A DNA stretch of 64,000 nt from Serratia marcescens (GCF_029846115.1 NZ_JARVZZ010000001.1:620001-684000), one strand, 5' to 3'. Positions 30,273-42,778 are shown, counted from the first letter of the stretch. The notes: generated by a model not told the origin, from the sequence alone. A program made the numbers and translations.

Positions 30273-32720
30273 TTACAGCTTCACCGGCTGAATGTGCCAG
30301 ATTTCGTCCGCGTATTCCTGAATGGTGCGATCGGAGGAGAAGTAGCCCATGTTGGCGATATTCAGCACCGCACGCCGCGTCCACTCGTCCTGATTGAGAT
30401 ACACCTCGTCCACCTTGTCCTGCGTGTCCACATAGCTGCGGTAATCCGCCAACAGCTGATAGTGATCGCCGAGGTTGACCAGCGAGTCGAACAAATTGCC
30501 ATAGCGTTTCGGCTCTTCCGGGCTGAACACGCCGGTGGCGATCTGCGTCAGCGCCTGATGCAGCTCTGGGTCTTGCTCATAGTACTGGCGCGGGTTGTAA
30601 CCGTTGCGGCGCAGTTCCTCGACCTGCTCGGCGGTATTGCCGAAGATAAAGATATTCTCCTCCCCCACGTGCTCGCGCATCTCGACGTTGGCGCCGTCCA
30701 GCGTACCGATGGTCAGCGCACCGTTCAGCGCGAACTTCATGTTGCTGGTGCCCGAGGCCTCGGTGCCCGCCAGCGAGATCTGTTCCGACAGATCCGCCGC
30801 CGGGATAATGATCTGCGCCAGGCTGACACCGTAGTTCGGAATGAACACCACCTTCAGCTGGGTATGCACGCGCGGATCGTTGTTGATCACTTTGGCCACG
30901 TCGTTGATCAAGCGGATGATCTGCTTGGCGGCATAGTAGGCCGACGCCGCCTTGCCGGCGAAGATCACCACCCGCGGCACGCGCTCGATCTCCGGATCGT
31001 CCAGCAGACGGTTATACAGCGTGATGACGTGCAGCACGTTGAGCAGCTGCCGTTTGTACTCGTGGATGCGCTTGATCTGCACGTCGAACAGCGCATCCGG
31101 GTTGACCACCACGTTGAGCGTTTTGGCGATGTACAGCGCCAGCCGCTCCTTGTTCTGCCGCTTGGCGCGCTGCACCGCCTGCAGGAAACTCGGGTAATCG
31201 ACGTTGGCTTTGATCTCGCTCAGCTGGCTGAGATCGGTGCGCCAGGTCTGACCGATGCAGTCGTCCAACACCGCCGCCAGCGGCGGGTTGGCCAGCGCCA
31301 GCCAACGGCGCGGCGTCACCCCGTTGGTTTTGTTGCAGAAACGATTGGGGAACAGCCGGGCGAAGTCGGCGAACAGCGACTGCACCATCAGTTCGGAATG
31401 CAGGGCGGAAACGCCGTTGACCTTGTGGCTGGCTACCACCGCCAGCCACGCCATGCGTACCCGGCGGCCGTTGGTTTCATCGATGATCGAGACCCGCGCC
31501 AGCAGGTCGTTGTCGCCCGGCGCCACTTCCTGCACCATCTTGAGGAAGTGATCATTGATTTCGAAAATCAGCTGCAGATGGCGCGGCAAGATGCGGCCAA
31601 TCATGTCCAGCGGCCAGGTCTCCAGCGCCTCGCTCATCAGCGTGTGGTTGGTGTAGGAAAACACCTGCTCCACCACTTCCCAGGCGTCGAGCCACTTGAA
31701 TTTGTGCTCGTCGATCAGCCGGTGCATCAGCTCGGGAATCGACAACACCGGGTGGGTGTCGTTGAGGTGAATGGCGATCTTGTCCGCCAGGTTGTCGAAG
31801 GTTTTGTGCATCAGCCAATGGCGGTTGAGAATATCCTGCACCGTGGCCGACACCAGGAAATACTCCTGTCGCAGCCGCAGCTCACGCCCGGAGGAGGTCG
31901 AGTCGTCCGGATACAGCACGCGCGACACGTTCTCCGAGTGGTTTTTATCTTCCACCGCCGCGAAGTAATCGCCCTGGTTGAACTTGCCGAGGTTGATCTC
32001 GTTACTGGCCTGCGCGCCCCACAACCGCAGGGTGTTGGTGGCATCGGTGTCGAAACCGGGGATCACCTGATCGTAGGCGATGGCCACGACCTCTTCGGTC
32101 TCCAGCCAGCGCGCCTTGGCGCCCTCCTGCTGCACGCGGCCGCCGAAGCGCACCTTGTAGCGGGTGTTATGGCGCGGAAACTCCCACGGATTACCGTACT
32201 CCAGCCAGTAGTCCGGCGACTCCATCTGTTGGCCGTTGACGATGTTCTGTTTGAACATGCCGTACTCGTAGCGAATGCCGTAGCCGCGCCCCGGCAGCGC
32301 CAGCGTCGCCAGCGAGTCGAGGAAGCAGGCCGCCAGGCGGCCCAGACCGCCGTTACCGAGCCCGGGATCGTTCTCTTCCTCCAGCAGCTCCGCCAGGTTC
32401 AGCCCCATCTCGTTCAGCGCGTTGTCGATATCCTGATAGATGCCCATCGACAGCAGCGCGTTCGACAGCGTGCGACCGATCAGGAACTCCATCGACAGGT
32501 AATACACCTGCCGCACGTCTTGAGACAGCTGGGCGCGGTTGGAACGCAGCCAGCGCTCCACCATGCGATCGCGCACCGCGAACAGCACGGCGTTCAACCA
32601 GTCGTGCCGGTTGGCGATGGCCGGATCCTTGCCGACGATAAACATCAGCTTATAGGCGATGGAGTGTTTCAGCGCTTCCACACTGACCGTAGGTGAGGTG
32701 TAACTAAACGGTGAAGTCAT
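30273..32720 (-). CDS. glgP: Glycogen phosphorylase
   Basis: An 815-residue GT35 enzyme. The pyridoxal phosphate lysine is in [20 protein letters not shown], and [19 protein letters not shown] is in the N-terminal half. It degrades glycogen to glucose 1-phosphate. It is the last gene of the glgBXCAP run; the position and longer N-terminus ([18 protein letters not shown]) separate it from MalP. A gap of 141 bp precedes it, much wider than in E. coli. Confidence 0.97.
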   Translation of the reverse strand: MTSPFSYTSPTVSVEALKHSIAYKLMFIVGKDPAIANRHDWLNAVLFAVRDRMVERWLRSNRAQLSQDVRQVYYLSMEFLIGRTLSNALLSMGIYQDIDNALNEMGLNLAELLEEENDPGLGNGGLGRLAACFLDSLATLALPGRGYGIRYEYGMFKQNIVNGQQMESPDYWLEYGNPWEFPRHNTRYKVRFGGRVQQEGAKARWLETEEVVAIAYDQVIPGFDTDATNTLRLWGAQASNEINLGKFNQGDYFAAVEDKNHSENVSRVLYPDDSTSSGRELRLRQEYFLVSATVQDILNRHWLMHKTFDNLADKIAIHLNDTHPVLSIPELMHRLIDEHKFKWLDAWEVVEQVFSYTNHTLMSEALETWPLDMIGRILPRHLQLIFEINDHFLKMVQEVAPGDNDLLARVSIIDETNGRRVRMAWLAVVASHKVNGVSALHSELMVQSLFADFARLFPNRFCNKTNGVTPRRWLALANPPLAAVLDDCIGQTWRTDLSQLSEIKANVDYPSFLQAVQRAKRQNKERLALYIAKTLNVVVNPDALFDVQIKRIHEYKRQLLNVLHVITLYNRLLDDPEIERVPRVVIFAGKAASAYYAAKQIIRLINDVAKVINNDPRVHTQLKVVFIPNYGVSLAQIIIPAADLSEQISLAGTEASGTSNMKFALNGALTIGTLDGANVEMREHVGEENIFIFGNTAEQVEELRRNGYNPRQYYEQDPELHQALTQIATGVFSPEEPKRYGNLFDSLVNLGDHYQLLADYRSYVDTQDKVDEVYLNQDEWTRRAVLNIANMGYFSSDRTIQEYADEIWHIQPVKL

Positions 32721-32861
32721 GGCTTTTTAATCCCTTGTAGGGAGCCCAGCCATTCGCCGCGGAATAGCTGGCCCCGCTGAACATGGACGCGGTACGCCGC
32801 GCCCCGACAATCTACTCTTATGGCTGCCCGCCGCGCGTCAACCCGAGACGCGAAACGCGGG

Positions 32862-34292
32862 CTACAAGCGTTGATAAAGCGATAAATACTCTTTCGCCGC
32901 CACCGGCCAGCCGAAGTCCACGCTCATGGCGTGGCGCTGAACGTGGCGCCAGTGTTTCGGCCGGCTCCACAGCACCATGGCGCGGCGGATGGCGTTGCCC
33001 AGCGCGACGGCGTCGCAATCGTCGAACACGAAGCCGCTGGCGGTGCCGTCGGCCAGGTTTTCCAGCGCGCAGTCCACCACCGTGTCCGCCAGCCCACCGG
33101 TGCGGCGCACCAGCGGCAGCGTGCCGTATTTCAGGCCGTAGAGCTGCGTCAGGCCGCAGGGCTCGAAGCGGCTCGGCACCAGAATCACGTCGGCGCCGCC
33201 GATGATGCGGTGGGAGAAGGATTCGTGATAGCCGATCTGCACCCCTACCTGCTCGGGATAATCGGCGGCGGCGGCCAGAAACGCCTGTTGCAGCACCGCA
33301 TCGCCGGCGCCCAGCAGCGCCAACTGCCCACCCTGCGCCAGCAGTTCAGGCAATGCCTGCAGCACCAGGTCCAGACCTTTTTGGCTGGTCAATCGGCTCA
33401 CTACCGCGAACACCGGCAGCGATTCGTCCACCTTCAGCCCCATGGCCTTTTGCAGATGCAGCTTGTTTTTGACCTTGCTTTTCAGATCGTCGGCGTCGTA
33501 GCGGGCACTCAGCCGCGGGTCGTGGGCCGGATCCCAAATCTTGTCGTCCACCCCGTTGAGGATGCCGCTCAGCTTGCCCTGCCGCTGCCGCTCCTGCAGC
33601 AGCCCCTCCATGCCGTAGCCGAACTCCGGCCGGGTGATCTCGCGCGCATAGGTCGGGCTGACGGCGGTCACGTGGTCGGCATAAAACAGCCCGGCCTTGA
33701 GGAACGACATCTGGCCGTAGAACTCCAGGCCATAGACATCGTAAAACGACGCCGGCAGCCACAGCTCGGTCACGTGATGGCCGGAAAACAGCCCCTGATA
33801 GGCCAGGTTGTGTACGGTGAACACCGAACGCGCCGGGTGGTCGTTGGCGGCCAGATAGGCGCAGCTCAGGCCGGCGTGCCAGTCGTGGGCGTGCACCAGC
33901 TGCGGGCGCCAGTAGCGATCCAGCCCCTTGGCCAGCTCGCAGGCCATCCAGCCCAGCAGCGCAAAGCGGCGATGGTTGTCGGGGTAGGCGTACATCGATT
34001 GATCGTGGTACGGGCTGCCCGGCCGGTCATACAGCCAGGGCGCATCGATGAGATAGATGCCCACGCCATGGTAGGTGCCGTAACGCAGGCCGACCCGGCC
34101 GGCAAACGAGTCGATTTCCGCCACCAGCGAGGTGTCGGGGATGCCGTTGCGTACGTCAGGAAAAGCGGGCAATAGCACCCGAACATCGGCGCCTTCGGCG
34201 ATTTGCGCCGCCGGCAACGCGCCAACCACGTCTGCGAGTCCGCCCGTTTTCAGCAGGGGGAACATTTCAGAACATACGTGTAAGACCTGCAT
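32862..34292 (-). CDS. glgA: Glycogen synthase, ADP-glucose dependent
   Basis: A 476-residue GT5 glucosyltransferase. Lys15 in the N-terminal KTGGLADV motif binds ADP-glucose, and the C-terminal [25 protein letters not shown] is the second substrate motif. It extends alpha-1,4-glucan chains. The ATG 5 bp after AGGAG is preferred over a GTG two codons upstream because it restores the conserved [15 protein letters not shown] start. Confidence 0.97.
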   Translation of the reverse strand: MQVLHVCSEMFPLLKTGGLADVVGALPAAQIAEGADVRVLLPAFPDVRNGIPDTSLVAEIDSFAGRVGLRYGTYHGVGIYLIDAPWLYDRPGSPYHDQSMYAYPDNHRRFALLGWMACELAKGLDRYWRPQLVHAHDWHAGLSCAYLAANDHPARSVFTVHNLAYQGLFSGHHVTELWLPASFYDVYGLEFYGQMSFLKAGLFYADHVTAVSPTYAREITRPEFGYGMEGLLQERQRQGKLSGILNGVDDKIWDPAHDPRLSARYDADDLKSKVKNKLHLQKAMGLKVDESLPVFAVVSRLTSQKGLDLVLQALPELLAQGGQLALLGAGDAVLQQAFLAAAADYPEQVGVQIGYHESFSHRIIGGADVILVPSRFEPCGLTQLYGLKYGTLPLVRRTGGLADTVVDCALENLADGTASGFVFDDCDAVALGNAIRRAMVLWSRPKHWRHVQRHAMSVDFGWPVAAKEYLSLYQRL

Positions 34293-34340
34293 TATCACTC
34301 CTGAAAGTCGGCCGAAGGCCTCTGGATAAGAAATAAAGCA

Positions 34341-34418
34341 GGCTTGCCGCTGTTATGCGTGCCGCGTTGCGCAAGCCATCGAACCGTTCATCAGGCGGCA
34401 GGCTATCGTTCTGCCGCC
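34341..34418. other. Two hairpins in the glgC-glgA gap
   Basis: GGCTTGC at 34341 pairs with GCAAGCC at 34371. GGCGGCAG at 34394 pairs with CTGCCGCC at 34411 across a 9-nt loop. Neither is followed by a T-tract in the direction of the operon, so they may be mRNA-stabilising or processing elements. The 135-bp gap holds no gene. Confidence 0.45.
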
Positions 34419-34427
34419 CACGTTAAC

Positions 34428-35705
34428 TCACAATTTTGACAACATTTCGCGCGTCACCAGCACGATGCCGCCTTCCGAGCGATAAAAGCGCTTGCTGTCC
34501 TCATCGGCGTTTTCCCCGATCACCATGCCCTCCGGAATGTGGCAGGCGCGGTCGATGATGCAGCGCCGCAGGCGGCAGGAACGGCCGACGTTCACGTCCG
34601 GCAATAATACGGTAGAGTCGATGGTGCAGAACGAGTTCACTCGCACGCGCGGGAACAGCACCGAATGCACCACCACCGAGCCCGAGACGATACAGCCGCC
34701 GGACACCAGCGAGTTCATGGTCATGCCGTGGCTGCCGGAGCGATCCTGCACGAACTTGGCCGGCGGCAGCGGCTCCATGTGGGTGCGGATAGGCCAGGCG
34801 CGGTCGTACATGTCCAGCTCCGGCGTCACCGACGCCAGATCGAGATTGGCGCGCCAGTAGGCGTCCAGCGTGCCCACATCGCGCCAGTACGGCGGCAGAT
34901 CGGGGTTGGACGTCACGCAGGACAAGGTAAACGGATGCGCCCACGCCGCCTGCTGCGCGGTGATTTTCGGGATCAGATCCTTGCCGAAATCGTGGCTGGA
35001 GCCGGGGGTCGACATATCCTCTTCCAGCAGTTGAAACAGGTAGGCGGCATTAAAAATATAGATGCCCATGCTGGCCAGCGACATATCCGGGTTGCCCGGC
35101 ATCGCCGGCGGATCGGCGGGCTTTTCCAGAAACTCGATGATGCGGTCGCTTTCATCCACTTTCATCACGCCGAATTCGCCGGCCTCGCTGCGCGGCACCG
35201 GCAGACAGGCCACGGTGCACTGAGCGCCCTTCTCGACGTGGTCGATCAGCATGCGCGAGTAATCCATCTTGTAGATATGGTCGCCCGCCAGGATCACCAC
35301 GTATTCGGCCTCATAGCGGCGGATGATGTCCAGGTTCTGGTACACCGCGTCGGCGGTGCCCTTGTACCAATGTTCGGTGCTGAGGCGCTGCTGAGCCGGC
35401 AGCAGGTCGACGAACTCGTTCATCTCCTCGTTGAGAAACGACCAGCCGCGCTGAATGTGCTGCACCAGCGTGTGCGACTGGTATTGGGTGATCACGCCGA
35501 TGCGGCGGATGCCGGAGTTCAGGCAGTTCGACAGGGCGAAATCGATGATGCGGAACTTGCCGCCAAAGTGGACGGCGGGCTTGGCGCGGGTGGAGGTCAA
35601 ATCTTTCAGACGCGAGCCGCGGCCGCCGGCCAGGATCAGCGCTACGGATTTAATCGGCAACTGGCGCGCCAACATCAGGGGGTCTTTATTTTCAAACCTA
35701 ACCAT
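34428..35705 (-). CDS. glgC: Glucose-1-phosphate adenylyltransferase
   Basis: A 425-residue nucleotidyltransferase with the signature [16 protein letters not shown] near residue 22 and [21 protein letters not shown] just after. The C-terminal part is the left-handed beta-helix domain. It makes ADP-glucose, the rate-limiting and allosterically controlled step of bacterial glycogen synthesis (activated by fructose 1,6-bisphosphate in enterobacteria). AAGGAG precedes the ATG. It follows glgX after 15 bp. Confidence 0.97.
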   Translation of the reverse strand: MVRFENKDPLMLARQLPIKSVALILAGGRGSRLKDLTSTRAKPAVHFGGKFRIIDFALSNCLNSGIRRIGVITQYQSHTLVQHIQRGWSFLNEEMNEFVDLLPAQQRLSTEHWYKGTADAVYQNLDIIRRYEAEYVVILAGDHIYKMDYSRMLIDHVEKGAQCTVACLPVPRSEAGEFGVMKVDESDRIIEFLEKPADPPAMPGNPDMSLASMGIYIFNAAYLFQLLEEDMSTPGSSHDFGKDLIPKITAQQAAWAHPFTLSCVTSNPDLPPYWRDVGTLDAYWRANLDLASVTPELDMYDRAWPIRTHMEPLPPAKFVQDRSGSHGMTMNSLVSGGCIVSGSVVVHSVLFPRVRVNSFCTIDSTVLLPDVNVGRSCRLRRCIIDRACHIPEGMVIGENADEDSKRFYRSEGGIVLVTREMLSKL

Positions 35706-35720
35706 AGCGGACTCCTTTTA

Positions 35721-37703
35721 TTATTTCCGTACCAGAACGCAAAGCGAGCGCGCGTCCAGGTGCCAGGCGGGTAACACCGCCCGTGAGTCTTCCTGAGTGA
35801 ACGGAGCGACAACCTGCCAATCGCCTTCCGGCAACCTCATCTCCACCGTTTGCGGCGTGGCGTTGACCAGCAGCAGCCAGCGCTGCGACAGCAGGATCTG
35901 CATGAGCAGATCGCCCTGCTCCCACTGCTGCGCGTCGAGCGGCTGGCCTTGCGCGTTCAGCCACTGCACGCAGCCATCGTCCTGCTGCCACCAGCGATCC
36001 TGTTGCAACGCGGGGATCTGGCGGCGCAGCGCGATCAGCGCCGCGACGTAGTCGGTCAGCGCGTCATCCGCCGTGGACCAGTCGAGCCAGGTGGTGGCGT
36101 TGTCCTGACAATAGGCGTTGTTGTTCCCCTGCTGGCTGTGTCCCTGTTCATCGCCGGCCAGCAGCATCGGCGTTCCCTGGGACAGCAACAGCGTGGCGAG
36201 CATCGCCCGCTGGCTGGCCCTGCGGCGTTGCACAATGGCGTCGTCGGCGACCAGGCCTTCCACACCGTGGTTGTTGCTGAAATTACGATCGCTGCCGTCG
36301 CGGTTGCCTTCGCCGTTCGGCTGGTTGTGTTTCTCGTTGAAGCTGACCACGTCCTGCAGGGTGAAGCCGTCATGGGCGGTCAGCATGTTGACGGTGGCGT
36401 AAGGCGCTCGCCCGCGCTGGTTGTACACATCGCTGGAGGCGGCAAAACGCCGGGCGAACTGGCCGAGCGACACGCCGCTCTGCAGCCAGAAACGGCGCAT
36501 GTCGTCGCGGTAATGGTCGTTCCATTCGGCGAAGCGGCCGGGAAACGCCCCCACCTGATAGCCGCCGGGGCCAACGTCCCAGGGTTCGGCGATCAGCTTG
36601 CAGCGCGACAGCACATCGTCCGCCAGCATCGCCTGGAACAGCGGGGCATCGCGATCGAACCCCGGCGTGCGGCCGAGCACGCTGCCCAGATCGAAACGGA
36701 AACCGTCGATGTGGCACTCCCGTACCCAAAAACGCAGGCAATCCATCACCCAGGCCACGCCCTGCGGCTGATCCAATCGCAGGGTGTTGCCGCAGCCGGT
36801 GTCGTTGACGTAGTCACCCTCCGGCGTCAGCCAGTAGTAGCTCAGGTTATCGATGCCGCTCAGCGACAGCATCGGCCCGTCCCTGTCCAGCTCGGCGCTG
36901 TGGTTGAACACCACATCCAGGATCACCTCGATGCCGGCTTGGTGCAGCGCCTTGACCGCATCGCGAAATTCGTTCAGCGGCGTGCCCTCGGTGCTCAGGC
37001 TGGCGTAGCGGTTGTCCGGCGCATAGGGCGCCAGCACGTTATAGCCCCAGTAGTTGATCAGCCCCAGCCGCTGCAGGCGCGGTTCGGAGGTATGCTGCTG
37101 CACCGGCAGCAGTTCCAGCGCGGTGATGCCGAGGCGTTTGAAGTGGGCGATCATCACCGGGTGCCCCAGCGCGGCGAAACTGCCGCGCAGCGCCGGCGGG
37201 ATTTTCGGGTGCAGCAGCGTCAGGCCGCGCACGTGCGCTTCGTAAATCACCGTCTGCCCCCAGGGCGTGGCGGGCGGGCGATCGTCCTGCCAGTCGTACT
37301 GTTCGTCCACCACCACGCATTTCGGCATCAGCTCGGCGCTGTCGTGCGGATCCGGCTGATCGTAACCGCCGTGCAGGTGCGGGTGGTCCCCCACCGGCCC
37401 TTCTACCGCGCGCGCTGCCGGATCGAGCGCCAGTTTGTTGGGGTTGAAACGCTGCCCGTTCGCCGGGTCAAACGGGCCGTAGACGCGGAAACCGTAACGT
37501 TGCCCCGGCCTGCCGCCCGGCAAATAGCCATGCCAGATATCACCGCTGCGCGCCGGCAGCGGCAGGCGCACCTCGCGCTGCTGGCCGTCGAACAGGCACA
37601 GTTCCACCCGCTCGGCGTGCGCCGAATACAGGGTAAAGTTGATGCCTTCGCCGTCGTAATGGGCGCCCAGCGGCGCGGCGAGGCCGGCCGTCAGCTCCGT
37701 CAT
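35721..37703 (-). CDS. glgX: Glycogen debranching enzyme GlgX
   Basis: A 660-residue GH13 isoamylase-type enzyme. An N-terminal CBM48 domain ([21 protein letters not shown]) precedes the catalytic barrel with [23 protein letters not shown] (nucleophile Asp), LIAEPWDVG (acid Glu) and LTAHDGFTL. It removes the short branches left by GlgP. Its ATG overlaps the glgB stop (ATGA), with GGGAGG upstream. Confidence 0.96.
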   Translation of the reverse strand: MTELTAGLAAPLGAHYDGEGINFTLYSAHAERVELCLFDGQQREVRLPLPARSGDIWHGYLPGGRPGQRYGFRVYGPFDPANGQRFNPNKLALDPAARAVEGPVGDHPHLHGGYDQPDPHDSAELMPKCVVVDEQYDWQDDRPPATPWGQTVIYEAHVRGLTLLHPKIPPALRGSFAALGHPVMIAHFKRLGITALELLPVQQHTSEPRLQRLGLINYWGYNVLAPYAPDNRYASLSTEGTPLNEFRDAVKALHQAGIEVILDVVFNHSAELDRDGPMLSLSGIDNLSYYWLTPEGDYVNDTGCGNTLRLDQPQGVAWVMDCLRFWVRECHIDGFRFDLGSVLGRTPGFDRDAPLFQAMLADDVLSRCKLIAEPWDVGPGGYQVGAFPGRFAEWNDHYRDDMRRFWLQSGVSLGQFARRFAASSDVYNQRGRAPYATVNMLTAHDGFTLQDVVSFNEKHNQPNGEGNRDGSDRNFSNNHGVEGLVADDAIVQRRRASQRAMLATLLLSQGTPMLLAGDEQGHSQQGNNNAYCQDNATTWLDWSTADDALTDYVAALIALRRQIPALQQDRWWQQDDGCVQWLNAQGQPLDAQQWEQGDLLMQILLSQRWLLLVNATPQTVEMRLPEGDWQVVAPFTQEDSRAVLPAWHLDARSLCVLVRK

Positions 37704-39886
37704 GACGCCTCCCGCAGCAAATAAATGGTCGCCAGCGGCGGCAGCGTCACGCAGATGGAAAAGTCGCGGCCATGGCTGCCGACCGCTTCGGAAGAGACCC
37801 GCCCCTGATTGCCGGCGTTGCTGCCATGATAGTGGTGCGAATCGGTATTGAGGATCTCGCGGTAGCCGCCGGCGCGCGAGAGGCCAATGCGGTAGCGGTA
37901 GCGCGGCACCGGGGTAAAGTTGCTGATGGCGATCAGCTCATTGCCCTGCGAATCGTAGCGCGCGAAGGCGAACACCGAATTGTCGTGATCGTCAACCACC
38001 AGCCACTCGAAGCCGTCCGGGCGGTAGTCACGCTCGTACAGCGGCGCCTGCTGCCGGTAGCAATGGTTCAGATCTCGCACCAGCCGCTGCACGCCGTTGT
38101 GCCAGTTATCCAACCCCTCCAGCAAATGCCAGTCGAGGCTGGTATCGAAATTCCACTCACGCCCCTGCGCGAACTCGCAGCCCATAAAAAGCAGCTTTTT
38201 GCCCGGATGCGCCCACATAAACCCGTAATAGGCGCGCAGGTTGGCGAACTTTTGCCAGGCGTCGCCCGGCATGCGGTCGAGGATCGATTTTTTGCCGTGC
38301 ACCACTTCATCGTGCGAGATAGGCAACACGAAGTTCTCGGTATAGGCGTACAGCATGCCGAAGGTCATCTGGTTGTGGTGATACTTGCGGTGCACCGGAT
38401 CGCACTTCATGTAATTGAGCGTGTCGTGCATCCAGCCGAGGTTCCATTTGTAGTGGAACCCAAGACCGTTGGCGTCCGGCGGCAGGGTGACGCCGGGATA
38501 GTCGGTGGACTCCTCCGCCAGCGTCACCGCGCCCGGCTGCGCCTGCCCGATAGTCTGGTTGGTATAACGCAGGAAGGCGATCGCCTCCAGGTTCTCGTTG
38601 CCGCCGTAGTAATTCGGCACCCACTCGCCGTCGGCGCGGCTGTAATCGCGATAGATCATCGACGCCACCGCATCGACCCGCAGCGCGTCGATACCGAAAC
38701 GCTCCAGCCAATACAGCGCGTTGCCCGCAAGGTAGTTGCGCACCTCGTGGCGGCCGTAGTTGTAGATCAGCGTATTCCAGTCCTGGTGGTAGCCCTCGCG
38801 CGGATCGGCATATTCGTACAGCGCGGTGCCGTCGAAATTCGCCAGGCCGTAGGCATCGCTCGGGAAGTGCCCCGGCACCCAGTCGAGGATCACGTTGATG
38901 CCCGCCTCATGCGCCGCCGCCACGAACGCCCTGAAATCGGCCGGCGTGCCGAAGCGCCGGGTCGGCGCATACAGCCCCAGCGGCTGGTAGCCCCAGCTGC
39001 CGTCGAACGGGTGCTCGTTGATCGGCAGCAGCTCGATATGGGTGAATCCCATGTCCTTCACATAGTCGATAAGCTGCACCGCCAGCTCGCCGTAGCTGAG
39101 CCAGAAGTGGTTATCGGTGTGGCGGCGCCATGAGCCGAGATGCACCTCGTAGATGGCGATCGGCTGGTCAAAATCGTTGGCGCGGCGGCGCGCCTGCGTC
39201 GACGGCACCACCTCCGGCAGCGGCGCCACCAGCGAGGCGGTGTCCGGGCGCATCTGCGCCTCGAAGGCGTAAGGATCGGCTTTCAGTTGGGTATTGCCGT
39301 AGCAATCGACGATTTCATATTTGTACAACTGGCCGGCCCGCACGCCGGGCAGGAACAGCTCCCAGATGCCGTTTTCACGCCGCAGACGCATCGGATGGCG
39401 GCGGCCGTCCCAGAAGTTGAACTCCCCCACCACCGAGACGCGCTGGGCGTTGGGCGCCCAAACGGCAAAGCTGACGCCGTCGACGTCATCCAACGTGGCG
39501 AGGTGAGCTCCCAGGCGTTCATAGGGGCGCAGGTGCGTGCCCTCGGCCAGCAGCCAGCTGTCGATATCCTGCAGCAGCGGGCCGAACCGATAGGGATCGT
39601 CGACCGTCTGTTGGTGATCGCGCCAGCTGACCTGCAGCTGATAGCGGAAAGGATTTTTGCGCCGCGGCACCACGGCACTGAAGAAGCCGCGCGGATCGTC
39701 GCAGTTCAACTGCACCAGCCGCCGGCCGGTTTGCTGTTCCACCAGCCAGACTGCGCCGGCGTCCGGCAGCAGCGCGCGCACCTGCAGACCGTTATCGGTC
39801 GCATGCATGCCAAGCAGAGCAAAGGGGTCGGCGTAATGGCCGGAGATGATCTGATCAATCACGTCACGATCGGGAAGTACAGGCAT
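37700..39886 (-). CDS. glgB: 1,4-alpha-glucan branching enzyme
   Basis: A 728-residue GH13 enzyme, the same length as E. coli GlgB. Two N-terminal CBM48-like domains precede the catalytic barrel: [13 protein letters not shown] carries the nucleophile Asp and [11 protein letters not shown] the acid Glu; [13 protein letters not shown] is also conserved. It introduces alpha-1,6 branches. The start [12 protein letters not shown] is chosen for length and the GGAAG upstream; 26 extra upstream codons are not family-like. It heads the glgBXCAP operon. Confidence 0.97.
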   Translation of the reverse strand: MPVLPDRDVIDQIISGHYADPFALLGMHATDNGLQVRALLPDAGAVWLVEQQTGRRLVQLNCDDPRGFFSAVVPRRKNPFRYQLQVSWRDHQQTVDDPYRFGPLLQDIDSWLLAEGTHLRPYERLGAHLATLDDVDGVSFAVWAPNAQRVSVVGEFNFWDGRRHPMRLRRENGIWELFLPGVRAGQLYKYEIVDCYGNTQLKADPYAFEAQMRPDTASLVAPLPEVVPSTQARRRANDFDQPIAIYEVHLGSWRRHTDNHFWLSYGELAVQLIDYVKDMGFTHIELLPINEHPFDGSWGYQPLGLYAPTRRFGTPADFRAFVAAAHEAGINVILDWVPGHFPSDAYGLANFDGTALYEYADPREGYHQDWNTLIYNYGRHEVRNYLAGNALYWLERFGIDALRVDAVASMIYRDYSRADGEWVPNYYGGNENLEAIAFLRYTNQTIGQAQPGAVTLAEESTDYPGVTLPPDANGLGFHYKWNLGWMHDTLNYMKCDPVHRKYHHNQMTFGMLYAYTENFVLPISHDEVVHGKKSILDRMPGDAWQKFANLRAYYGFMWAHPGKKLLFMGCEFAQGREWNFDTSLDWHLLEGLDNWHNGVQRLVRDLNHCYRQQAPLYERDYRPDGFEWLVVDDHDNSVFAFARYDSQGNELIAISNFTPVPRYRYRIGLSRAGGYREILNTDSHHYHGSNAGNQGRVSSEAVGSHGRDFSICVTLPPLATIYLLREAS

Positions 39887-40329
39887 AGTCTTCTTCCTTA
39901 GATTAACAGCATGATCTAAGCACGGCTTGTTGGTTATTCCTTGGCCGTTTTGGTCATCATGCAATGCATTCGGTATCCAAAGCGTGATTGCGGTCGGTTA
40001 TTGACCAATCTTTACTCTGCCGACCTGAATTTCGCTCTTTATGCTTATTTTTTGAAATATTTCAGTCATGGTGAAAAATTGTTCGCCCATGCGTTAAGCA
40101 TAGCCAATGTCTGTTAAAAACTGCTCAGCATTGCTCAGGAAAATTCTTCATTAAGAAAACTGCCAGCCTGCCGTCATCTGCATGCGGCGGCCGACGAGGA
40201 GATATGCGGGGAAGAGCCCGGTGAAACGAGGCTTGCGGTGACGTTGCCCGGCGCGGTGCGCGGCGAACAAAAAAGCGGAAAATAAGGCTTTAGGGGGCTG
40301 AAAGCAGCCAGCCCCCTGAAAGCAAGGAT
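39887..40329. other. Upstream region of glgB and 3' region of asd
   Basis: A 443-bp gap. The half next to glgB (about 39,900-40,150) is clearly A+T-rich and should hold the glg promoter, but no single -35/-10 pair stands out. The half next to asd holds its terminator-like hairpin. No gene was found. Confidence 0.55.
40292..40317 (-). terminator. Hairpin downstream of asd
   Basis: A 9-bp stem (AGGGGGCTG / CAGCCCCCT) with an 8-nt loop lies 12 bp past the asd stop. On the transcribed strand it is followed by AAAGCCTTATTTT, a weak T-rich tail. Confidence 0.6.
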
Positions 40330-41433
40330 TTACAGCAGGATACGCAGCATGCGGCGCAGCGGCTCGGCCGCGCCCCACAGCAGTTGGTCGCCCACGGTGA
40401 ACGCCGACAGGTATTCCGGCCCCATATTCAGCTTGCGCAGACGGCCGACCGGCGTATTCAGCGTACCGGTCACCGCCGCCGGCGTCAGTTCGCGCATGGT
40501 CAGCTCGCGGTCGTTCGGGATCACGCGCACCCAGTCGTTGTGCGTCGCCAGCATCTGCTCGATGTCCGGCAGCGACACGTCTTTTTTCAGCTTCAGGGTG
40601 AACGCCTGGCTGTGGCAACGCAGCGCGCCAACGCGCACGCACAGACCATCGACCGGGATCACGCTGCCGGTGTTCAGAATCTTGTTGGTTTCCGCCTGGC
40701 CTTTCCACTCTTCACGGCTCTGGCCGTTGTCGAGTTGCTTGTCGATCCACGGGATCAGGCTGCCGGCCAGCGGCACGCCGAAGTTATCGGTCGGCAGTTT
40801 GCCGCTGCGGGTGGCCTCGGTCACCTTGCGTTCGATATCCAGAATGGCGGAAGCCGGGTCCTGCAGCTCCTTCGCCACGTCGGCATGCAGCATGCCCATC
40901 TGGGTCAGCAGTTCGCGCATGTGGCGCGCGCCGCCGCCGGAAGCCGCCTGGTAAGTGGCGACCGACGCCCACTCCACCAGATCGTTGGCGAACAGACCGC
41001 CGAGCGACATCAGCATCAGGCTGACGGTGCAGTTGCCGCCGACGAAGGTTTTGATGCCTTTGTCCAGGCCCTGCTGAATCACCGCGTGGTTGACCGGATC
41101 CAGGATAATGATGGCGTCGTCCTGCATGCGCAGCGAAGAGGCCGCGTCAATCCAGTACCCCTGCCAACCACTGGCGCGCAGCTTAGGATAAACTTCGTTG
41201 GTATAATCGCCGCCCTGACAGGTAATAATGATATCGAGCGCGCTCAGCGCGTCGATGTCATACGCATCCTGCAGCGTGCCCTGCTGGCCGCCGAAGGCCG
41301 GCGCGGCGGAACCGTGCTGCGAGGTGGAGAAAAAGACCGGGCGAATGGCGTCGAAATCGCGCTCTTCCGTCATGCGTTGCATGAGAACCGAGCCGACCAT
41401 TCCGCGCCAACCGATGAAACCAACGTTTTTCAT
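40330..41433 (-). CDS. asd: Aspartate-semialdehyde dehydrogenase
   Basis: A 367-residue enzyme, equal to E. coli Asd. The NADP-binding [13 protein letters not shown] is at residues 5-17, and the nucleophile is Cys135 in [10 protein letters not shown]. It reduces aspartyl phosphate to the semialdehyde, which leads to lysine, diaminopimelate, threonine, methionine and isoleucine. The start MKNVGFIGW fits the family; 19 upstream codons in frame do not. It diverges from yhgN. Confidence 0.97.
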   Translation of the reverse strand: MKNVGFIGWRGMVGSVLMQRMTEERDFDAIRPVFFSTSQHGSAAPAFGGQQGTLQDAYDIDALSALDIIITCQGGDYTNEVYPKLRASGWQGYWIDAASSLRMQDDAIIILDPVNHAVIQQGLDKGIKTFVGGNCTVSLMLMSLGGLFANDLVEWASVATYQAASGGGARHMRELLTQMGMLHADVAKELQDPASAILDIERKVTEATRSGKLPTDNFGVPLAGSLIPWIDKQLDNGQSREEWKGQAETNKILNTGSVIPVDGLCVRVGALRCHSQAFTLKLKKDVSLPDIEQMLATHNDWVRVIPNDRELTMRELTPAAVTGTLNTPVGRLRKLNMGPEYLSAFTVGDQLLWGAAEPLRRMLRILL

Positions 41434-41626
41434 AATATCTGTGTCCCGCCCGGATAAGGGCTTATGTAGGTGATAACGAGTTGTGTGCAATATCTCCTCA
41501 CCTTACAAAATGTCGGCGCGGGCGCAAAGTGAATTTATTCGATGGCTGGGGATTTCTCAGCAATCCTTCTTATAGGCAAGGACGCGGCCGGAAAGGCCGA
41601 GGCGTTTTCCCGATCACGAGGTCACC

Positions 41627-42220
41627 ATGACAGAGATGATTTCCGCTACGGTATTGCTGTTTTTAATTATGGATCCGCTGGGCAATCTGCCGATTTTCAT
41701 GTCGGTGCTCAAACACCTGGAGCCGCGCAGGCGCCGGGTGGTGCTGATCCGCGAGCTGCTGATCGCCCTGCTGCTGATGCTGATCTTCCTGTTCGCCGGC
41801 GAGAAAATTCTGGCGTTCCTCAACCTGCGCACTGAAACCGTCTCCATTTCCGGCGGCATCATCCTGTTTCTGATCGCCATCAAGATGATTTTCCCGTCTC
41901 AGGAGGGCAACAGCTCCGGGCTGTCCGCCGGCGAGGAGCCCTTCCTGGTGCCGCTGGCGATCCCGCTGGTGGCCGGGCCGTCGATTCTGGCGGCGCTGAT
42001 GCTGCTGTCGCACCAGTATCCGCATCAGCTGCCCCATCTGGTGGCGGCGCTGTTGATCGCCTGGGGCCTCTCTGCGGCCATTTTGTTGATGTCGAACCTG
42101 TTCCTGCGCCTGCTGGGCAGCAAAGGTGTCAGCGCGCTGGAACGGTTGATGGGGCTGATTCTGGTGATGCTGTCGACCCAGATGTTCCTGGACGGCATAC
42201 GGGCTTACATGAAGCTGTAG
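41627..42220 (+). CDS. yhgN: MarC/YhgN-family inner membrane protein
   Basis: A 197-residue protein with about six hydrophobic segments, typical of the MarC family (MDPLGNLPIFMSVLKHL near the N-terminus, PLAIPLVAGPSILAALMLLS in the middle). Despite older annotation as a multiple-antibiotic-resistance or amino-acid transporter, the function of the family is not established. It is divergent from asd, as in E. coli. Confidence 0.92.
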   Translation: MTEMISATVLLFLIMDPLGNLPIFMSVLKHLEPRRRRVVLIRELLIALLLMLIFLFAGEKILAFLNLRTETVSISGGIILFLIAIKMIFPSQEGNSSGLSAGEEPFLVPLAIPLVAGPSILAALMLLSHQYPHQLPHLVAALLIAWGLSAAILLMSNLFLRLLGSKGVSALERLMGLILVMLSTQMFLDGIRAYMKL

Positions 42221-42250
42221 GCGCCTGGCGGCGCCGACGACGGCCCGCGC

Positions 42251-42778
42251 TTAGCGGGCGGTGATGCGGTTGATGCAGGCGAGCGTATCGGCGACCACGC
42301 CGTCCAGCGGCTGGTTGATGTCGATCGCTTGCACATCCGGCTCCTGCTCGCCCGGCTCTTCCAGCGTGGCGAACTGCGAAACCAGCATCTGCGGTTTGAA
42401 GAAGTGACCTTTCCGCTGCTTCAGGCGTTCCTCGATCACCGCCTTGTCGCCTTTCAGGTAGAGGAAATGCAGGTTGCTATTTCCTTCACGCAGGCGGTCG
42501 CGATAGCTTTTTTTCAGCGCCGAACACACCAGCAGCGACACCGGATTGGTGCGTTGCATGGCGAAGATGGCGTCGTTCAAGGCCGCCAGCCACGGGGCGC
42601 GATCGTTGTCGTCCAGCGCGTGCCCGGCAGCCATTTTGTTGATGTTGGCGCGCGGATGCAGGTAATCGCCGTCCAGCATGGCGGCCTCGGCCTCGTGGGC
42701 GACGGTGCTGGCTACGGCGGATTTGCCGCTGCCGGACACCCCCATCAGGATAAATACGTGATTCTGCGGATTACTCAT
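42251..42778 (-). CDS. gntK: Gluconokinase
   Basis: A 175-residue shikimate-kinase-like enzyme with a P-loop at residues 13-20 (GVSGSGKS) and the conserved DGDYLHPRANINKMAAGHALDDNDR. It phosphorylates gluconate to 6-phosphogluconate for the Entner-Doudoroff and pentose phosphate routes. It lies 101 bp after gntT on the same strand, so it is probably co-expressed. Position and operator control suggest GntK rather than the IdnK isozyme. Confidence 0.93.
   Translation of the reverse strand: MSNPQNHVFILMGVSGSGKSAVASTVAHEAEAAMLDGDYLHPRANINKMAAGHALDDNDRAPWLAALNDAIFAMQRTNPVSLLVCSALKKSYRDRLREGNSNLHFLYLKGDKAVIEERLKQRKGHFFKPQMLVSQFATLEEPGEQEPDVQAIDINQPLDGVVADTLACINRITAR

Noticed and set aside
30078..32696. 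872-codon frame opposite glgP
   Set aside because: Same reason: antisense to an intact glycogen phosphorylase and without any domain.
34341..34418. Terminators inside the glg operon
   Set aside because: The hairpins lack a T-tract on the transcribed strand, so they were recorded as structures and not as terminators.
40151..40708. 185-codon minus-strand frame over the asd 3' end
   Set aside because: It overlaps the conserved C-terminus of Asd in another frame and reads through its terminator hairpin.
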